A stretch of 64,000 nucleotides of DNA from contig JAGXGY010000037.1 of NCBI GenBank assembly GCA_024636505.1, positions 1-64,000 on the forward strand. Reading direction: 5' to 3'. The stretch comes from Methylobacter sp. (GTDB lineage: Bacteria; Pseudomonadota; Gammaproteobacteria; Methylococcales; Methylomonadaceae). Both the position numbers and the translations under genes were made by a program. Position 1 is the stretch's first letter; the number at the start of each line of letters is the position of its first letter. The notes below the pieces were generated by a model. That model worked only from the letters and a program-made list of their open reading frames with translations, was not told the DNA's origin and did no database searches. Shown here piece after piece: positions 9,656-18,116 of this stretch.

Positions 9656-9729
9656 GCTATTACCACGAAGAGCATCAAGGGCGTGAAGACTTAAATCCCT
9701 CATGCTTTTCATGTTCTTCATGGTTTAAA
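9656..9729. repeat. imperfect inverted repeat between divergent genes
   Basis: The arm TACCACGAAGAGCATCAAGG (from about 9660) pairs imperfectly with TTCATGTTCTTCATGG (about 9708-9724) across a short spacer. The motif resembles dispersed 'accacgaagagcatgaag' palindromes seen in many bacterial genomes. It sits in the 275-base gap between the DUF2817 and RimK-like genes. No gene is seen in this gap. Confidence 0.5.
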
Positions 9730-9882
9730 AATAAAACTTGCTCAAGCTATTTCATACGTATTCCTAAGCATAGCCCCAGTTAAGTCAACCAGGAAATATT
9801 TTTCAATCCCCATAAAAACTCCTTGTGTAAACAGCTGACTGGTTCCAGAATTTAGCCTTACTTACTACAGGATCTTATCGTT

Positions 9883-11364
9883 ATGGCGCGTACCCTTTTG
9901 GTGGTTGATGATCTTTCCGACTGGAATCCCTATTATCCCAGCGACCAGGTTATCACCTTTGAAACCTATCTTGCGACCGAGCAGGGCGATTCTTTGCAGC
10001 GCGTCCGTATCATCAACCTGTGCGGCAGCTACCGTTATCTGTCCGACGGTTATTACTGCTCGTTACTGGCCGAAGCCAGAGGCCATCACGTTATTCCGTC
10101 GGTTAAAGTGCTAAATGACCTGGACAAAAAAGCGCTGTACCGGCTACAGCTTGAAGACTTGTCGCAGACCTTGGCGCGAGCATTTAAGACCACTGACAAG
10201 GGTAAGGAAATCACTCTGTTGAGTTATTTCGGCACCACCCCCGATCCGGCTTTTCAGGATTTTGCCCGGCTGCTGTTTGAGCGCTTTTCCTGTCCGATTC
10301 TGGCAGTAACGCTACGCTACCGGCAGCAATGGGAAATCGTCGGCTTAAAGGCGGTGTCGCACCGGCATCTGGATGATGAACAGCAAAGCGTTTTTGCCGA
10401 CGCGCTGGATAAATTCAGCAAGAAAGTCTGGCGCAAAGGCCGTGCCCGTAAAGCGGCGCGCTTTGATTTGGCGATACTGATTAACCCCGAAGAAAAATTG
10501 CCGCCCAGCAATAGAGGCGCGATAAAAAAGTTTATGAAAATCGGCAGGGAACTGGGCATCGAAGTAGAACTGATAACCCAGCAACATTACGTGCGCCTGC
10601 CCGAGTTTGATGGCTTGTTTATCCGCGAAACCACCAACATCGACCATCACACCTACCGTTTCGCTAAAAAGGCCGAGGCCGAGGGCTTGGTGGTTATCGA
10701 CGATCCGACCTCGATGCTGCGTTGTACCAATAAAGTCTATCTTGCCGATCTGTTCCGCACTCATAAAGTGCCTACGCCCAAAACCTGGCTATTGCACAAA
10801 GGCAATGCCGCGCACTTGGATAGGGTGGAAGCTGAAGCTGGTTTTCCGGTGGTGATAAAAATCCCGGACGGCTCTTTTTCTCGCGGCATCGTTAAAGTGC
10901 ATGACCGCAAAGAGTTGGAACTCAAAGTGGAAGAGCTGTTTCAAAAATCCGCATTGTTGTTGGCGCAGGAATTCCTTTATACCGATTTCGACTGGCGCAT
11001 CGGTATTTTCAACAATAAGGCTTTATATGCGTGCCGTTATTACATGGTTAAGAATCATTGGCAGATATACCGTCATGGCGAAAGCCGAATAGATACCGGC
11101 AGTTTTGCCACCCTGCCGACTTTTGAGGTTTCCAAAGCCGTGCTGGACGCCGCATTAAAAGCAACCTTGCCGATAGGCAATGGCTTATACGGCGTGGATG
11201 TTAAGGAAAAAGACGGCAAAGGCTATGTGATAGAAGTCAACGACAACCCCAACATCGACAGCGGCGTCGAGGACAAATATCTGGGCGACGAGCTGTATCG
11301 ATTGATTATGACCGAACTGCTGCGGCGCATGGAAAATCGCAGTAAAGGGATATTAACGCTGTAG
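9883..11364 (+). CDS. RimK family ATP-grasp ligase with RLAN-type N-terminal domain
   Basis: A 493-residue protein. Residues 1-200 match the RimK-like ATP-grasp N-terminal (RLAN) type: LVVDDLSDWNPYYPSDQVITFETYL, SYRYLSDGYYCSLLAEARGH. Residues about 290-480 are the ATP-grasp domain: GFPVVIKIPDGSFSRGIVKV, LAQEFLYTDFDWRIGIFNNK, and the metal-binding end GYVIEVNDNPNIDSGVED. ATP-grasp ligases form peptide or amide bonds via an acyl phosphate; the substrate here is unknown and a role on ribosomal S6 should not be assumed. It is divergent from DUF2817 and GNAT/C39. Comparative work on amidoligases has noted ATP-grasp genes together with GNAT and papain-like peptidases. Confidence 0.88.
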   Translation: MARTLLVVDDLSDWNPYYPSDQVITFETYLATEQGDSLQRVRIINLCGSYRYLSDGYYCSLLAEARGHHVIPSVKVLNDLDKKALYRLQLEDLSQTLARAFKTTDKGKEITLLSYFGTTPDPAFQDFARLLFERFSCPILAVTLRYRQQWEIVGLKAVSHRHLDDEQQSVFADALDKFSKKVWRKGRARKAARFDLAILINPEEKLPPSNRGAIKKFMKIGRELGIEVELITQQHYVRLPEFDGLFIRETTNIDHHTYRFAKKAEAEGLVVIDDPTSMLRCTNKVYLADLFRTHKVPTPKTWLLHKGNAAHLDRVEAEAGFPVVIKIPDGSFSRGIVKVHDRKELELKVEELFQKSALLLAQEFLYTDFDWRIGIFNNKALYACRYYMVKNHWQIYRHGESRIDTGSFATLPTFEVSKAVLDAALKATLPIGNGLYGVDVKEKDGKGYVIEVNDNPNIDSGVEDKYLGDELYRLIMTELLRRMENRSKGILTL

Positions 11365-11482
11365 GCTCTGAATTTAAAATAACTTCTCGGCAGAAGGATG
11401 TGTAGAGGAAAAAAGCGTATTTTTCTCGATTGATGATGCGCAATCTTCTACAGATTGGGCCTTACCGTGTTTTCAATAATGC

Positions 11483-11508
11483 TATACTCTTGTTGAATAT
11501 TTCAACAA
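11483..11508 (+). promoter_or_regulatory. -10 box and palindromic operator of the VapBC-like pair
   Basis: TATACT at 11483-11488 is followed immediately by the perfect palindrome TTGTTGAATATTTCAACAA (11490-11508), 12 bases before the antitoxin start. An inverted repeat overlapping the start of transcription fits autorepression by the antitoxin or the toxin-antitoxin complex. The role is inferred from position and symmetry. Confidence 0.65.
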
Positions 11509-11520
11509 CCGAGCGACATC

Positions 11521-11754
11521 ATGGCTACCGTAAACTTTAGCGTACCCGATGACATCAGGCAGGAATTCAACCAGCTGTTTGAAAAGGAAAACAAAAGTGC
11601 AATCTTAACCCGATTGATGCAACAGGCGATTGAAGAGAAAAAACAACAGCAACGCCGCCAGCTGGCTATTGATAAAATCCTGCAATTAAGAACCACACAA
11701 GCGCCTGTTTCAGCGGCGGATATTGAGCAGGCAAGGGAAGAATTGCGCAGATGA
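11521..11754 (+). CDS. antitoxin of VapBC-type system (ribbon-helix-helix-like)
   Basis: A 77-residue protein. The N-terminus MATVNFSVPDDIRQEFNQLF is typical of a ribbon-helix-helix DNA-binding antitoxin, followed by a charged helix (EEKKQQQRRQLAIDK) and a C-terminal tail likely to wrap the toxin (SAADIEQAREELRR). Its stop overlaps the toxin start by 4 bases (ATGA). It probably binds the palindrome at 11490-11508 and neutralises the PIN toxin. Confidence 0.8.
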   Translation: MATVNFSVPDDIRQEFNQLFEKENKSAILTRLMQQAIEEKKQQQRRQLAIDKILQLRTTQAPVSAADIEQAREELRR

Positions 11755-12167
11755 TTGTGGTGGTTGATGCCGGCGTCAGCATTAAATGGTTTTTTCCAGA
11801 CTCAGCACAGGAACAGGATGCCGATCAGGCGATTGCTATGCTGCTGCAAGTTCAATCCGGGCAGGTAACACTGGTGCAACCCGCCCACTGGCGGCCGGAA
11901 GTGGTTGCCGTCATTACCCGCATTCGCCCGGAAATCGCAGAGCTAGCCATTGATTATTTGAGCGCTATGGAAGTAAAAGTACAGCAGGATGCCGACATTT
12001 TAAAAACAGCCGCTCGTCTTTCCCAGCAGTTTTCTCATCATTTATTCGATACGCTTTACCACGCCTTGGCCATTCATCTGAATGCCGTGTTTGTAACTGC
12101 GGATGAAAAATATTACCGCAAAGCTGAAACGATGGGATGTATTCAGTTGTTGAGTAATTGGCGGTAG
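11751..12167 (+). CDS. vapC: VapC-type PIN-domain ribonuclease toxin
   Basis: A 138-residue PIN-domain protein. The four acidic residues expected for a metal-dependent PIN nuclease are present: Asp6 (VVVDAGVSIKW), Glu50 (HWRPEVVAV), Asp100 (HHLFDTLYHALA) and Asp118 (TADEKYY). VapC toxins cleave specific RNAs, often tRNA or rRNA, when the antitoxin is lost. It is translationally coupled to the upstream antitoxin. The active-site residues are intact. Confidence 0.87.
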   Translation: MIVVVDAGVSIKWFFPDSAQEQDADQAIAMLLQVQSGQVTLVQPAHWRPEVVAVITRIRPEIAELAIDYLSAMEVKVQQDADILKTAARLSQQFSHHLFDTLYHALAIHLNAVFVTADEKYYRKAETMGCIQLLSNWR

Positions 12168-12232
12168 GGCACACGTTTTATTAAGCTTTAGAACTATTTG
12201 AGTTTATACTGAAATCCCGTACAATCAAGCAA

Positions 12233-12529
12233 GTGAAAACAGTTATCGAAACGCCTGCTTTTCAAAAACAAGCCGAGTCTATTTGGACAGAAGAGGAACG
12301 TCTGGCATTTATCAGTTGGATTTCTCAAAATCCACTGGCAGGCGATGTGATTCCAGGGGCGGATGGCGCTCGAAAAGTGCGCTGGTCGGTAGCGGGTAAA
12401 GGTAAGCGAGGCGGTGTGCGGGTGATTTACTTTAATTTGGTAGAACAAGATTTGATTGTGTTAATCATTCTGTATCAAAAATCCAAGCAGGCCAACATTC
12501 AGGCCAGCGATATAAAAAAGGCGGTGTAA
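12233..12529 (+). CDS. RelE/HigB-type toxin
   Basis: A 98-residue RelE/ParE-superfamily protein beginning at GTG 12233. The core GADGARKVRWSVAGKGKRGGVRVIYF is characteristic: a basic beta-sheet surface followed by the VRVIYF strand and LIVLIILYQKSKQANI. Such toxins cut mRNA at the ribosome. The antitoxin gene follows after one base. Toxin-first order is the HigBA arrangement. Confidence 0.83.
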   Translation: MKTVIETPAFQKQAESIWTEEERLAFISWISQNPLAGDVIPGADGARKVRWSVAGKGKRGGVRVIYFNLVEQDLIVLIILYQKSKQANIQASDIKKAV

Positions 12530-12530
12530 G

Positions 12531-12836
12531 GTGGATATTGAAAAAATAGCCCAAGCAATTGAAGCGGATGCCGGGATGGTATTGACAGATTTACGGCAAG
12601 GCTTAGCCGAAATGCAGGACGGTATCGGGCAGGTGCACCGCCCTGAGCAAATTTTATTGCGCTCGGTTCGACAACAAACCGGCTTATCGCAACAAGCCTT
12701 TGCTGATTTGATTAAGACCCCGGTGGCGACATTACGCGACTGGGAACAAGGCCGGTTTACTCCGCCGGGCGGCGTAATATGTTTGTTAAAACTGATGCAT
12801 GACCATCCTGAATTAAAGGATGAGCTGGCTGCTTGA
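12531..12836 (+). CDS. HigA/NadS-like helix-turn-helix antitoxin
   Basis: A 101-residue protein starting at GTG 12531. It holds an Xre-type helix-turn-helix at about residues 40-85: ILLRSVRQQTGLSQQAFADLIKTPVATLRDWEQGRFTPPG is split across these positions, with LSQQAFADL and VATLRDWEQG as the recognisable core. It should bind the toxin encoded just upstream and repress the pair's promoter. Confidence 0.83.
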   Translation: MDIEKIAQAIEADAGMVLTDLRQGLAEMQDGIGQVHRPEQILLRSVRQQTGLSQQAFADLIKTPVATLRDWEQGRFTPPGGVICLLKLMHDHPELKDELAA

Positions 12837-12853
12837 GTAATGGTGTGAGTATT

Positions 12854-12905
12854 GTAGGGGGAGCCTCCCTGAGATGCTCAAAAATGGTACGCGATGCGCC
12901 CCTAC
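12854..12905. repeat. inverted-repeat remnant with GTAGGGG/CCCCTAC ends
   Basis: The ends GTAGGGG (12854) and CCCCTAC (12905) are exact inverse complements around a 38-base core containing GGTACGCGATGCGCCCCTAC. This resembles a dispersed small repeat of the 'TGTAGGGGCGCATCGCG' type. It lies between the antitoxin gene and the restriction-modification genes, a position typical of island joints. Confidence 0.5.
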
Positions 12906-12951
12906 CTTTACTGTAGAATAAGGCAACCAAAAAATTTAAGACAATAGCTAT

Positions 12952-13782
12952 ATGACCGAAAAAGAAAATTTTGCAGAAAAACTCGAAGAGTTTGTCACCG
13001 AACTTAAAGAGCACATCAGTACAGATGACGGTCAATGGACGGTAAAAGGCTTTATTGATATTTTCAAGAACGTATACACAATCTCTTCAGATACCAAGAT
13101 TGTATCGAAAATCCTTGAAATTCATCTATTTCCTAAAATTCTGCATTTTGCACAAACTAACGGGTACAAAGTGGTTCTTGCCGATCACCAGAATTACTAC
13201 CCTGACATATCATTTGTCAAAGCTAGCGATGAATCTATCAAATTTGCCGTTGATTTTAAAACAACCTATCGGAACCCAAAGAAGCCCCATTTGTGCAATG
13301 GCTTTACGCTGGGTTCGCACGGCAAATATTTTGAACATCGCGCCAGCACCAAAAACATTCAGTTTCCTTACGGCTCGTATTCGGGGCATTTCTGTCTTGG
13401 TATCATTTACGATAGAGCTGATGGCGCAACCATTAATGAGACAAAAGCACACAGCATTGATGAACTGCATTCAATTGCTTCGGTAGTAAGAAACTTTCAC
13501 TTCTTTGTTACAGAAAAATGGAAGATTGCCAGCGATAAAGGTGGTAGCGGTAACACAGCCAACATCGGAAGTATCAACAATATCGCCGATATAATCTGTG
13601 GACGAGGTATGTTTTCAAGGCTTGGCGAGCACTGGTTTGATGAGTACTGGATGAACTACAAAAAAATAACTATTCAAGACGGAAACGGCGGGACAAAAAT
13701 AATATCCACACTTCGAGATTACGTAGAGTACAAAAACGGTGATCTGTCTTTGGTTGTAAACAAAAGGAATGGCGAAGAATGA
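12952..13782 (+). CDS. EcoRV-like type II restriction endonuclease
   Basis: A 276-residue protein strongly resembling EcoRV. Shared blocks include [65 protein letters not shown] and [20 protein letters not shown]. The catalytic PD...DxK set is Asp85, Asp101 and Lys103, and Glu56 aligns with EcoRV Glu45. EcoRV cuts GATATC to blunt ends; the same or a closely related site is expected but not shown. It is about 30 residues longer than EcoRV at the N-terminus. The stop overlaps the methyltransferase start by 4 bases. Base composition is visibly more AT-rich than the flanking chromosome, consistent with transfer. Confidence 0.92.
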   Translation: MTEKENFAEKLEEFVTELKEHISTDDGQWTVKGFIDIFKNVYTISSDTKIVSKILEIHLFPKILHFAQTNGYKVVLADHQNYYPDISFVKASDESIKFAVDFKTTYRNPKKPHLCNGFTLGSHGKYFEHRASTKNIQFPYGSYSGHFCLGIIYDRADGATINETKAHSIDELHSIASVVRNFHFFVTEKWKIASDKGGSGNTANIGSINNIADIICGRGMFSRLGEHWFDEYWMNYKKITIQDGNGGTKIISTLRDYVEYKNGDLSLVVNKRNGEE

Positions 13783-14696
13783 CCGTAAAAGTTGGTGTGC
13801 CTCCGATCAAGTCGCAAGGCATAAAAACTAAGCTAGTTCCTTGGATTAAAAGCATTGTTCCGAGCGATTTTACAGGCGCGTGGATTGAGCCTTTTATGGG
13901 TACGGGTGCGGTAGCTTTTAATGTCGCGCCTCATCATGCAGTTTTATGTGACACCAATCCTCATTTGATTAATTTCTATTCCGGCATAGCTTCCGGTGAA
14001 ATAACGCCTGAAGTAGTTAAGGAATACCTTATGCGTGAAGGTGAGCTTCTGTTATCAAAAGGTGAAGAGCATTATTACTTCATAAGAGCTAGGTTTAATT
14101 CCGATCACTCGCCACTGGATTTTCTATTCCTTAATCGCGCTGGATTTAATGGCATGATTCGTTTTAATCGAAAAGGTGGATTCAATATCCCATTTTGCAA
14201 AAAGCCTCAACGCTTTGCGCAAGCGTATATAACGAAAATCACCAATCAAGTTGCTTGGGCTGGCAAAATAATCAAGACCAAGGAATTCGTATTCAAGTGC
14301 CAGGATTTTAACAAAACCATTGCTGAGGCATCATCATCAGACATTATCTACTGTGACCCACCCTATATTGGCAGGCATGTTGACTACTACAATGGTTGGG
14401 ATGAGTCTCACGAACAAGAGTTATTCGATAAACTTTCTGATTTTGGAGGAAAGTTCATTTTATCAACATGGCATCACAATGATTACCGGGAAAACGAATG
14501 CATTAAAACCCTATGGGCTAAGCATTCCGTTCTTACCCGTGAGCATTTCTATCATGTTGGGGGTAAGGAAAAAAACAGAAACCCTGTTATTGAAGCCTTA
14601 GTTACAAATTTCAATGCCATTTCTATTGAACGAAAAAAAGAAAATCCAATTCAATATTCTCTGTTTGAAACACAAGCGAAATATGGCACTGCATAA
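13779..14696 (+). CDS. M.EcoRV-like adenine-N6 DNA methyltransferase
   Basis: A 305-residue Dam-family adenine methyltransferase matching M.EcoRV along its length: [77 protein letters not shown]. The SAM-binding motif is EPFMGTG (37-43) and the catalytic motif DPPY is at 193-196. It should protect the host from the coupled endonuclease by methylating adenine in the shared site (GATATC by analogy). No separate control (C) protein is seen. Confidence 0.93.
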   Translation: MTVKVGVPPIKSQGIKTKLVPWIKSIVPSDFTGAWIEPFMGTGAVAFNVAPHHAVLCDTNPHLINFYSGIASGEITPEVVKEYLMREGELLLSKGEEHYYFIRARFNSDHSPLDFLFLNRAGFNGMIRFNRKGGFNIPFCKKPQRFAQAYITKITNQVAWAGKIIKTKEFVFKCQDFNKTIAEASSSDIIYCDPPYIGRHVDYYNGWDESHEQELFDKLSDFGGKFILSTWHHNDYRENECIKTLWAKHSVLTREHFYHVGGKEKNRNPVIEALVTNFNAISIERKKENPIQYSLFETQAKYGTA

Positions 14697-14775
14697 CGAA
14701 TCGTTCCGGCGGACGTGCTAAAGATTGTTGCTGAATTGAACTGTTATTATCGTTTCAAATCAAATCCACTAACCC

Positions 14776-17700
14776 ATGCTAGCCACTCTAGTCCGCTTCT
14801 CCATCCGCTTCTACGGCATCGTCATCGCGCTTGCCATATTAATCCTGCTCTACGGCAGTTATCGCTTCGCCACGGCGGGTCTTGATATTTTTCCTGAGTT
14901 TTCCCCCAAGCAGGTCATCATCCAAACCGAATCGCCCGGCCTGTCTTCGGAACAGGTTGAGGTGCTGGTGACCCAGCAAATCGAAACCTCGATCAGCGGC
15001 TTGATCGGCATGAAGTCGGTGCGCTCCGAATCGATCCAGGGCCTGTCGATTATTACCGCGACCTTTGCCGAAGACAGCGATGTGTACCGCAATCGCCAGC
15101 TGATCAGCGAGCGCTTGACTACGCTGACGGGACAGCTGCCGCTGGGCATTACGCCGGTGGCGATACCGCTGTCCTCGTCTTCGGCGACGGTGCTGACCAT
15201 CGGTTTAAGCAAAGACGATCAGACCGATTTGATGGCGTTGCGCAGTCTGGTTGACTGGACGATTGTGCCGCGCTTGAAGGCTGTTCCGGGCGTTGCCGAT
15301 GTTAACGTGTTCGGCGGCGATATTCAGCAATTGCAAATCCAGGTCGATCCGCTGCAACTGCATCGCTTTAGCCTGACGCTGGAGGATATTATTTTGGCCG
15401 CCTCAAAGGCCGGAAACATTCAGGGCGGCGGCTTTATCGAAAACAACAACCAGCGCTTCACGTTGCAGGTGACGGGACAGCCCGCCACGCCGGAACAATT
15501 CGCCAAGATTATCGTCAAGCGGGATCAGGGGCGCAATGTGACGTTGGGCGAAGTCACTACGATTGGCTATGCGCCGGAACCGCCGATTGGCGCGGCGCAA
15601 ATCATGGGCAAGTCCGGCATCGTGATGATGGTGATCGGCCAGTACGGGGCCAATACTTTGTCGGTGTCCAGGCAGGTTGAGCAAACGCTGCACGAGTTCG
15701 AGCCTATTTTCAACAAACAGGCGATTAACTTTTACTCGCACCTGTTCCGGCCTGCCGATTATATCGAACGCTCGCTGAGCAATTTGTCCGGGCATTTGCT
15801 GATCGGCGGCCTGTTCGTGCTGATTATCCTGTACCTGTTTTTGTTCAATTTCCGCACCGCGTTTATTTCCGCGCTGGCCATTCCGGTGTCGTTGATCGGC
15901 GCGGTGATCGTGCTGCTGGAAAGCGGAGTCAATCTGAATATCATGGTGTTGGGCGGGCTGGCTATCGCGTTGGGCGAGGTGGTTGACGATGCGATTATCG
16001 ATACCGAAAACATTTTCCGGCGCTTGCGCGAAAACCGCTTGTTAGCCAAACCGCTGCCGGTTGCCGATGTGGTTTACAGCGCATCGCTGGAGGTGCGCAG
16101 CTCCGTGGTTTACGCCAGCTTTATCGTCGCGCTGGTGTTTGTGCCGCTGTTGACCTTGAACGGCGTTGCCGGGCGTTTGTTTGCGCCGCTGGGATATTCC
16201 TACATTCTGGCGATTTTAATGTCGCTGCTGGTGGCGCTGACCTTAACACCGGCGCTGTGCTATGCGTTGCTGGGTAATGCGGATTTCGGTAATGATGATC
16301 CGCCGTTGATCAGGCGTATCAAGCCGCTGTACAAGGATTTGTTGGACAGGGTTTCCAGACATTTCAAGCCGGTGCTTATCGGCAGTATTGTCGTTTGCCT
16401 GTCAGTCTTGCTGGCCTTTTTCAGTCTCGACAGCAAATTCCTGCCCGAATTGCGCGAAGGCCATTATATCGTCCACACCACCAGCATTCCCGGCACGTCG
16501 TTACAGGAATCGATCAGAATCGGCAGCAAGCTGACTGAGCAGTTTATGGCGATCCCCGGCATCCAGTCGGTGTCGCAATGGGCGGGCAGGGCGGAGCGCG
16601 GCGCGGACACTTACGGCAGCCATTACAGTGAGTACGAAGTGCGGCTTGAGCCGATGTCGGGATCTGATCAGCAGCAGATCAAGGACAGGCTGCGGGCGAT
16701 CCTGGTTAGTTTTCCTGGCATTTTATTTGAGGTAAATACCTTTTTAACGGAACGGGTCGACGAAACCATTTCCGGCTACACCTCGCCGGTGGTGGTTAAT
16801 ATTTACGGCAATGACCTGAATAAGCTGGACGCCAAAGCCCAGGCGGTCGCCGGGATTATGCGGGGCATTCCAGGTGCTACCGATGTGCAGTTGCGCTCGC
16901 CGCCCGGCACGCCGTTGCTGCAAATTGTGCTGAATCTCGACCAGCTCAGTTTCTGGGGCGTGTTGCCGGCCCAGGTTGTCGATACGGTGCAGGCCGCTTA
17001 CGAAACCCGGGTAGTCGGCAAGAACATTCAGGGCAATAAAATCTACAACGTCGTGGTGGCCTTGACGCCGGATTTAAGACAGCAGCCCGAATCGATAGCC
17101 AAGCTGCCGATCAGGACGCTGGACGGGACGATGGTCACGCTGGAGCAGGTTGCAGAAATCAGGCATGCGGCCAGCCGTTACAATATTCTGCATCAAGGTT
17201 CGCAGCGGCGGCAAACCGTGACCGGCAATGTGCAAGGCCGGGATCTGGATGCTTTTGTCGAGGAGCTTAAAGCGCAGGTATTAAAGGAGATTCCGTTCAC
17301 TGCGGATAGCTATCCCGAATTTACCGGTGCGGCGGTTGAGCAGGCCGAGGCGCGGAAAGAACTGATCCTGCATTCGCTGCTGGCCGGAGCCGGGGTGCTG
17401 ATTTTTATTTATATTGCAATAGGCAGCATCCGGCACGTGTTGCTGACCCTTGCCAACCTGCCTTTCGCGCTGATCGGCGGCGTTGCTGCGGTGGTGTTGA
17501 CCGGCGCCACCTTGTCGGTCGGTTCGGTGGTCGGCTTTGTGACGCTGTTCGGCATTACTGTGCGCAACAGCATCATGCTGCTGTCGCATTACCGCTATCT
17601 GGTCGAGGTCGAAGGCAAAAGCTGGAATCCGGACACCGCCATTCAGGGCGCGCAGCAACGCTTGCCGTCGATTTTAATGACGGCGCTGGTCACCGCGCTG

Positions 17701-17874
17701 GCGATGTTCCCGATTGCATTTAACAGCGATAATCCGGGTCGAGAAATCATGGGGCCGATGGCGGCGATCATTATTGGCGGCTTGGCCTCTTCGACCTTGC
17801 TGAACTTGTTATTGCTGCCCGCCATTTTGCTGCGCTATGGAGCATTTAACCGCCAGGCTGATACCGATAAATAA
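14776..17874 (+). CDS. HME-type RND efflux permease (CzcA/CusA-like)
   Basis: A 1032-residue RND-superfamily inner-membrane pump. It begins with the family N-terminal TM helix and LDIFPEFSPKQVIIQTESPGLSSEQVEVLVT, which is typical of heavy-metal efflux members. TM4 carries the acidic relay GEVVDDAIIDTENIFRRL. Two large periplasmic loops and a second half-repeat (GVLIFIYIAIGSIRH...GVAAVVLTGATLSVGSVVGFVTLFGI) are complete. It would export a cation or small molecule by proton antiport, normally with a membrane-fusion protein and an outer-membrane channel; neither is adjacent. Substrate is not predictable here. The gene lies just after the restriction-modification genes and returns to chromosome-like composition. 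Confidence 0.9.
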   Translation: MLATLVRFSIRFYGIVIALAILILLYGSYRFATAGLDIFPEFSPKQVIIQTESPGLSSEQVEVLVTQQIETSISGLIGMKSVRSESIQGLSIITATFAEDSDVYRNRQLISERLTTLTGQLPLGITPVAIPLSSSSATVLTIGLSKDDQTDLMALRSLVDWTIVPRLKAVPGVADVNVFGGDIQQLQIQVDPLQLHRFSLTLEDIILAASKAGNIQGGGFIENNNQRFTLQVTGQPATPEQFAKIIVKRDQGRNVTLGEVTTIGYAPEPPIGAAQIMGKSGIVMMVIGQYGANTLSVSRQVEQTLHEFEPIFNKQAINFYSHLFRPADYIERSLSNLSGHLLIGGLFVLIILYLFLFNFRTAFISALAIPVSLIGAVIVLLESGVNLNIMVLGGLAIALGEVVDDAIIDTENIFRRLRENRLLAKPLPVADVVYSASLEVRSSVVYASFIVALVFVPLLTLNGVAGRLFAPLGYSYILAILMSLLVALTLTPALCYALLGNADFGNDDPPLIRRIKPLYKDLLDRVSRHFKPVLIGSIVVCLSVLLAFFSLDSKFLPELREGHYIVHTTSIPGTSLQESIRIGSKLTEQFMAIPGIQSVSQWAGRAERGADTYGSHYSEYEVRLEPMSGSDQQQIKDRLRAILVSFPGILFEVNTFLTERVDETISGYTSPVVVNIYGNDLNKLDAKAQAVAGIMRGIPGATDVQLRSPPGTPLLQIVLNLDQLSFWGVLPAQVVDTVQAAYETRVVGKNIQGNKIYNVVVALTPDLRQQPESIAKLPIRTLDGTMVTLEQVAEIRHAASRYNILHQGSQRRQTVTGNVQGRDLDAFVEELKAQVLKEIPFTADSYPEFTGAAVEQAEARKELILHSLLAGAGVLIFIYIAIGSIRHVLLTLANLPFALIGGVAAVVLTGATLSVGSVVGFVTLFGITVRNSIMLLSHYRYLVEVEGKSWNPDTAIQGAQQRLPSILMTALVTALAMFPIAFNSDNPGREIMGPMAAIIIGGLASSTLLNLLLLPAILLRYGAFNRQADTDK

Positions 17875-18116
17875 CACAATGCGGCGATTATTTACACGAT
17901 ATCTTCTTGTTTTTAAAGGCTATGTCGCTGTAAAAAAAGCCCGGGTCAGCTGTTTTTAAAGCAGCTTCAGCGGAGCCGGTGTAATATACAATGATGGTAC
18001 ATTGACCGCTGCCGCCGCCGCATCTGCTTCTCTTTGGGACGGAAAATCAGCCATCTAAAAACCGACAATGACAAGTAAAATTTGTAAGTAGCCATCAAAA
18101 TAGTAAGGGCTTCCGT

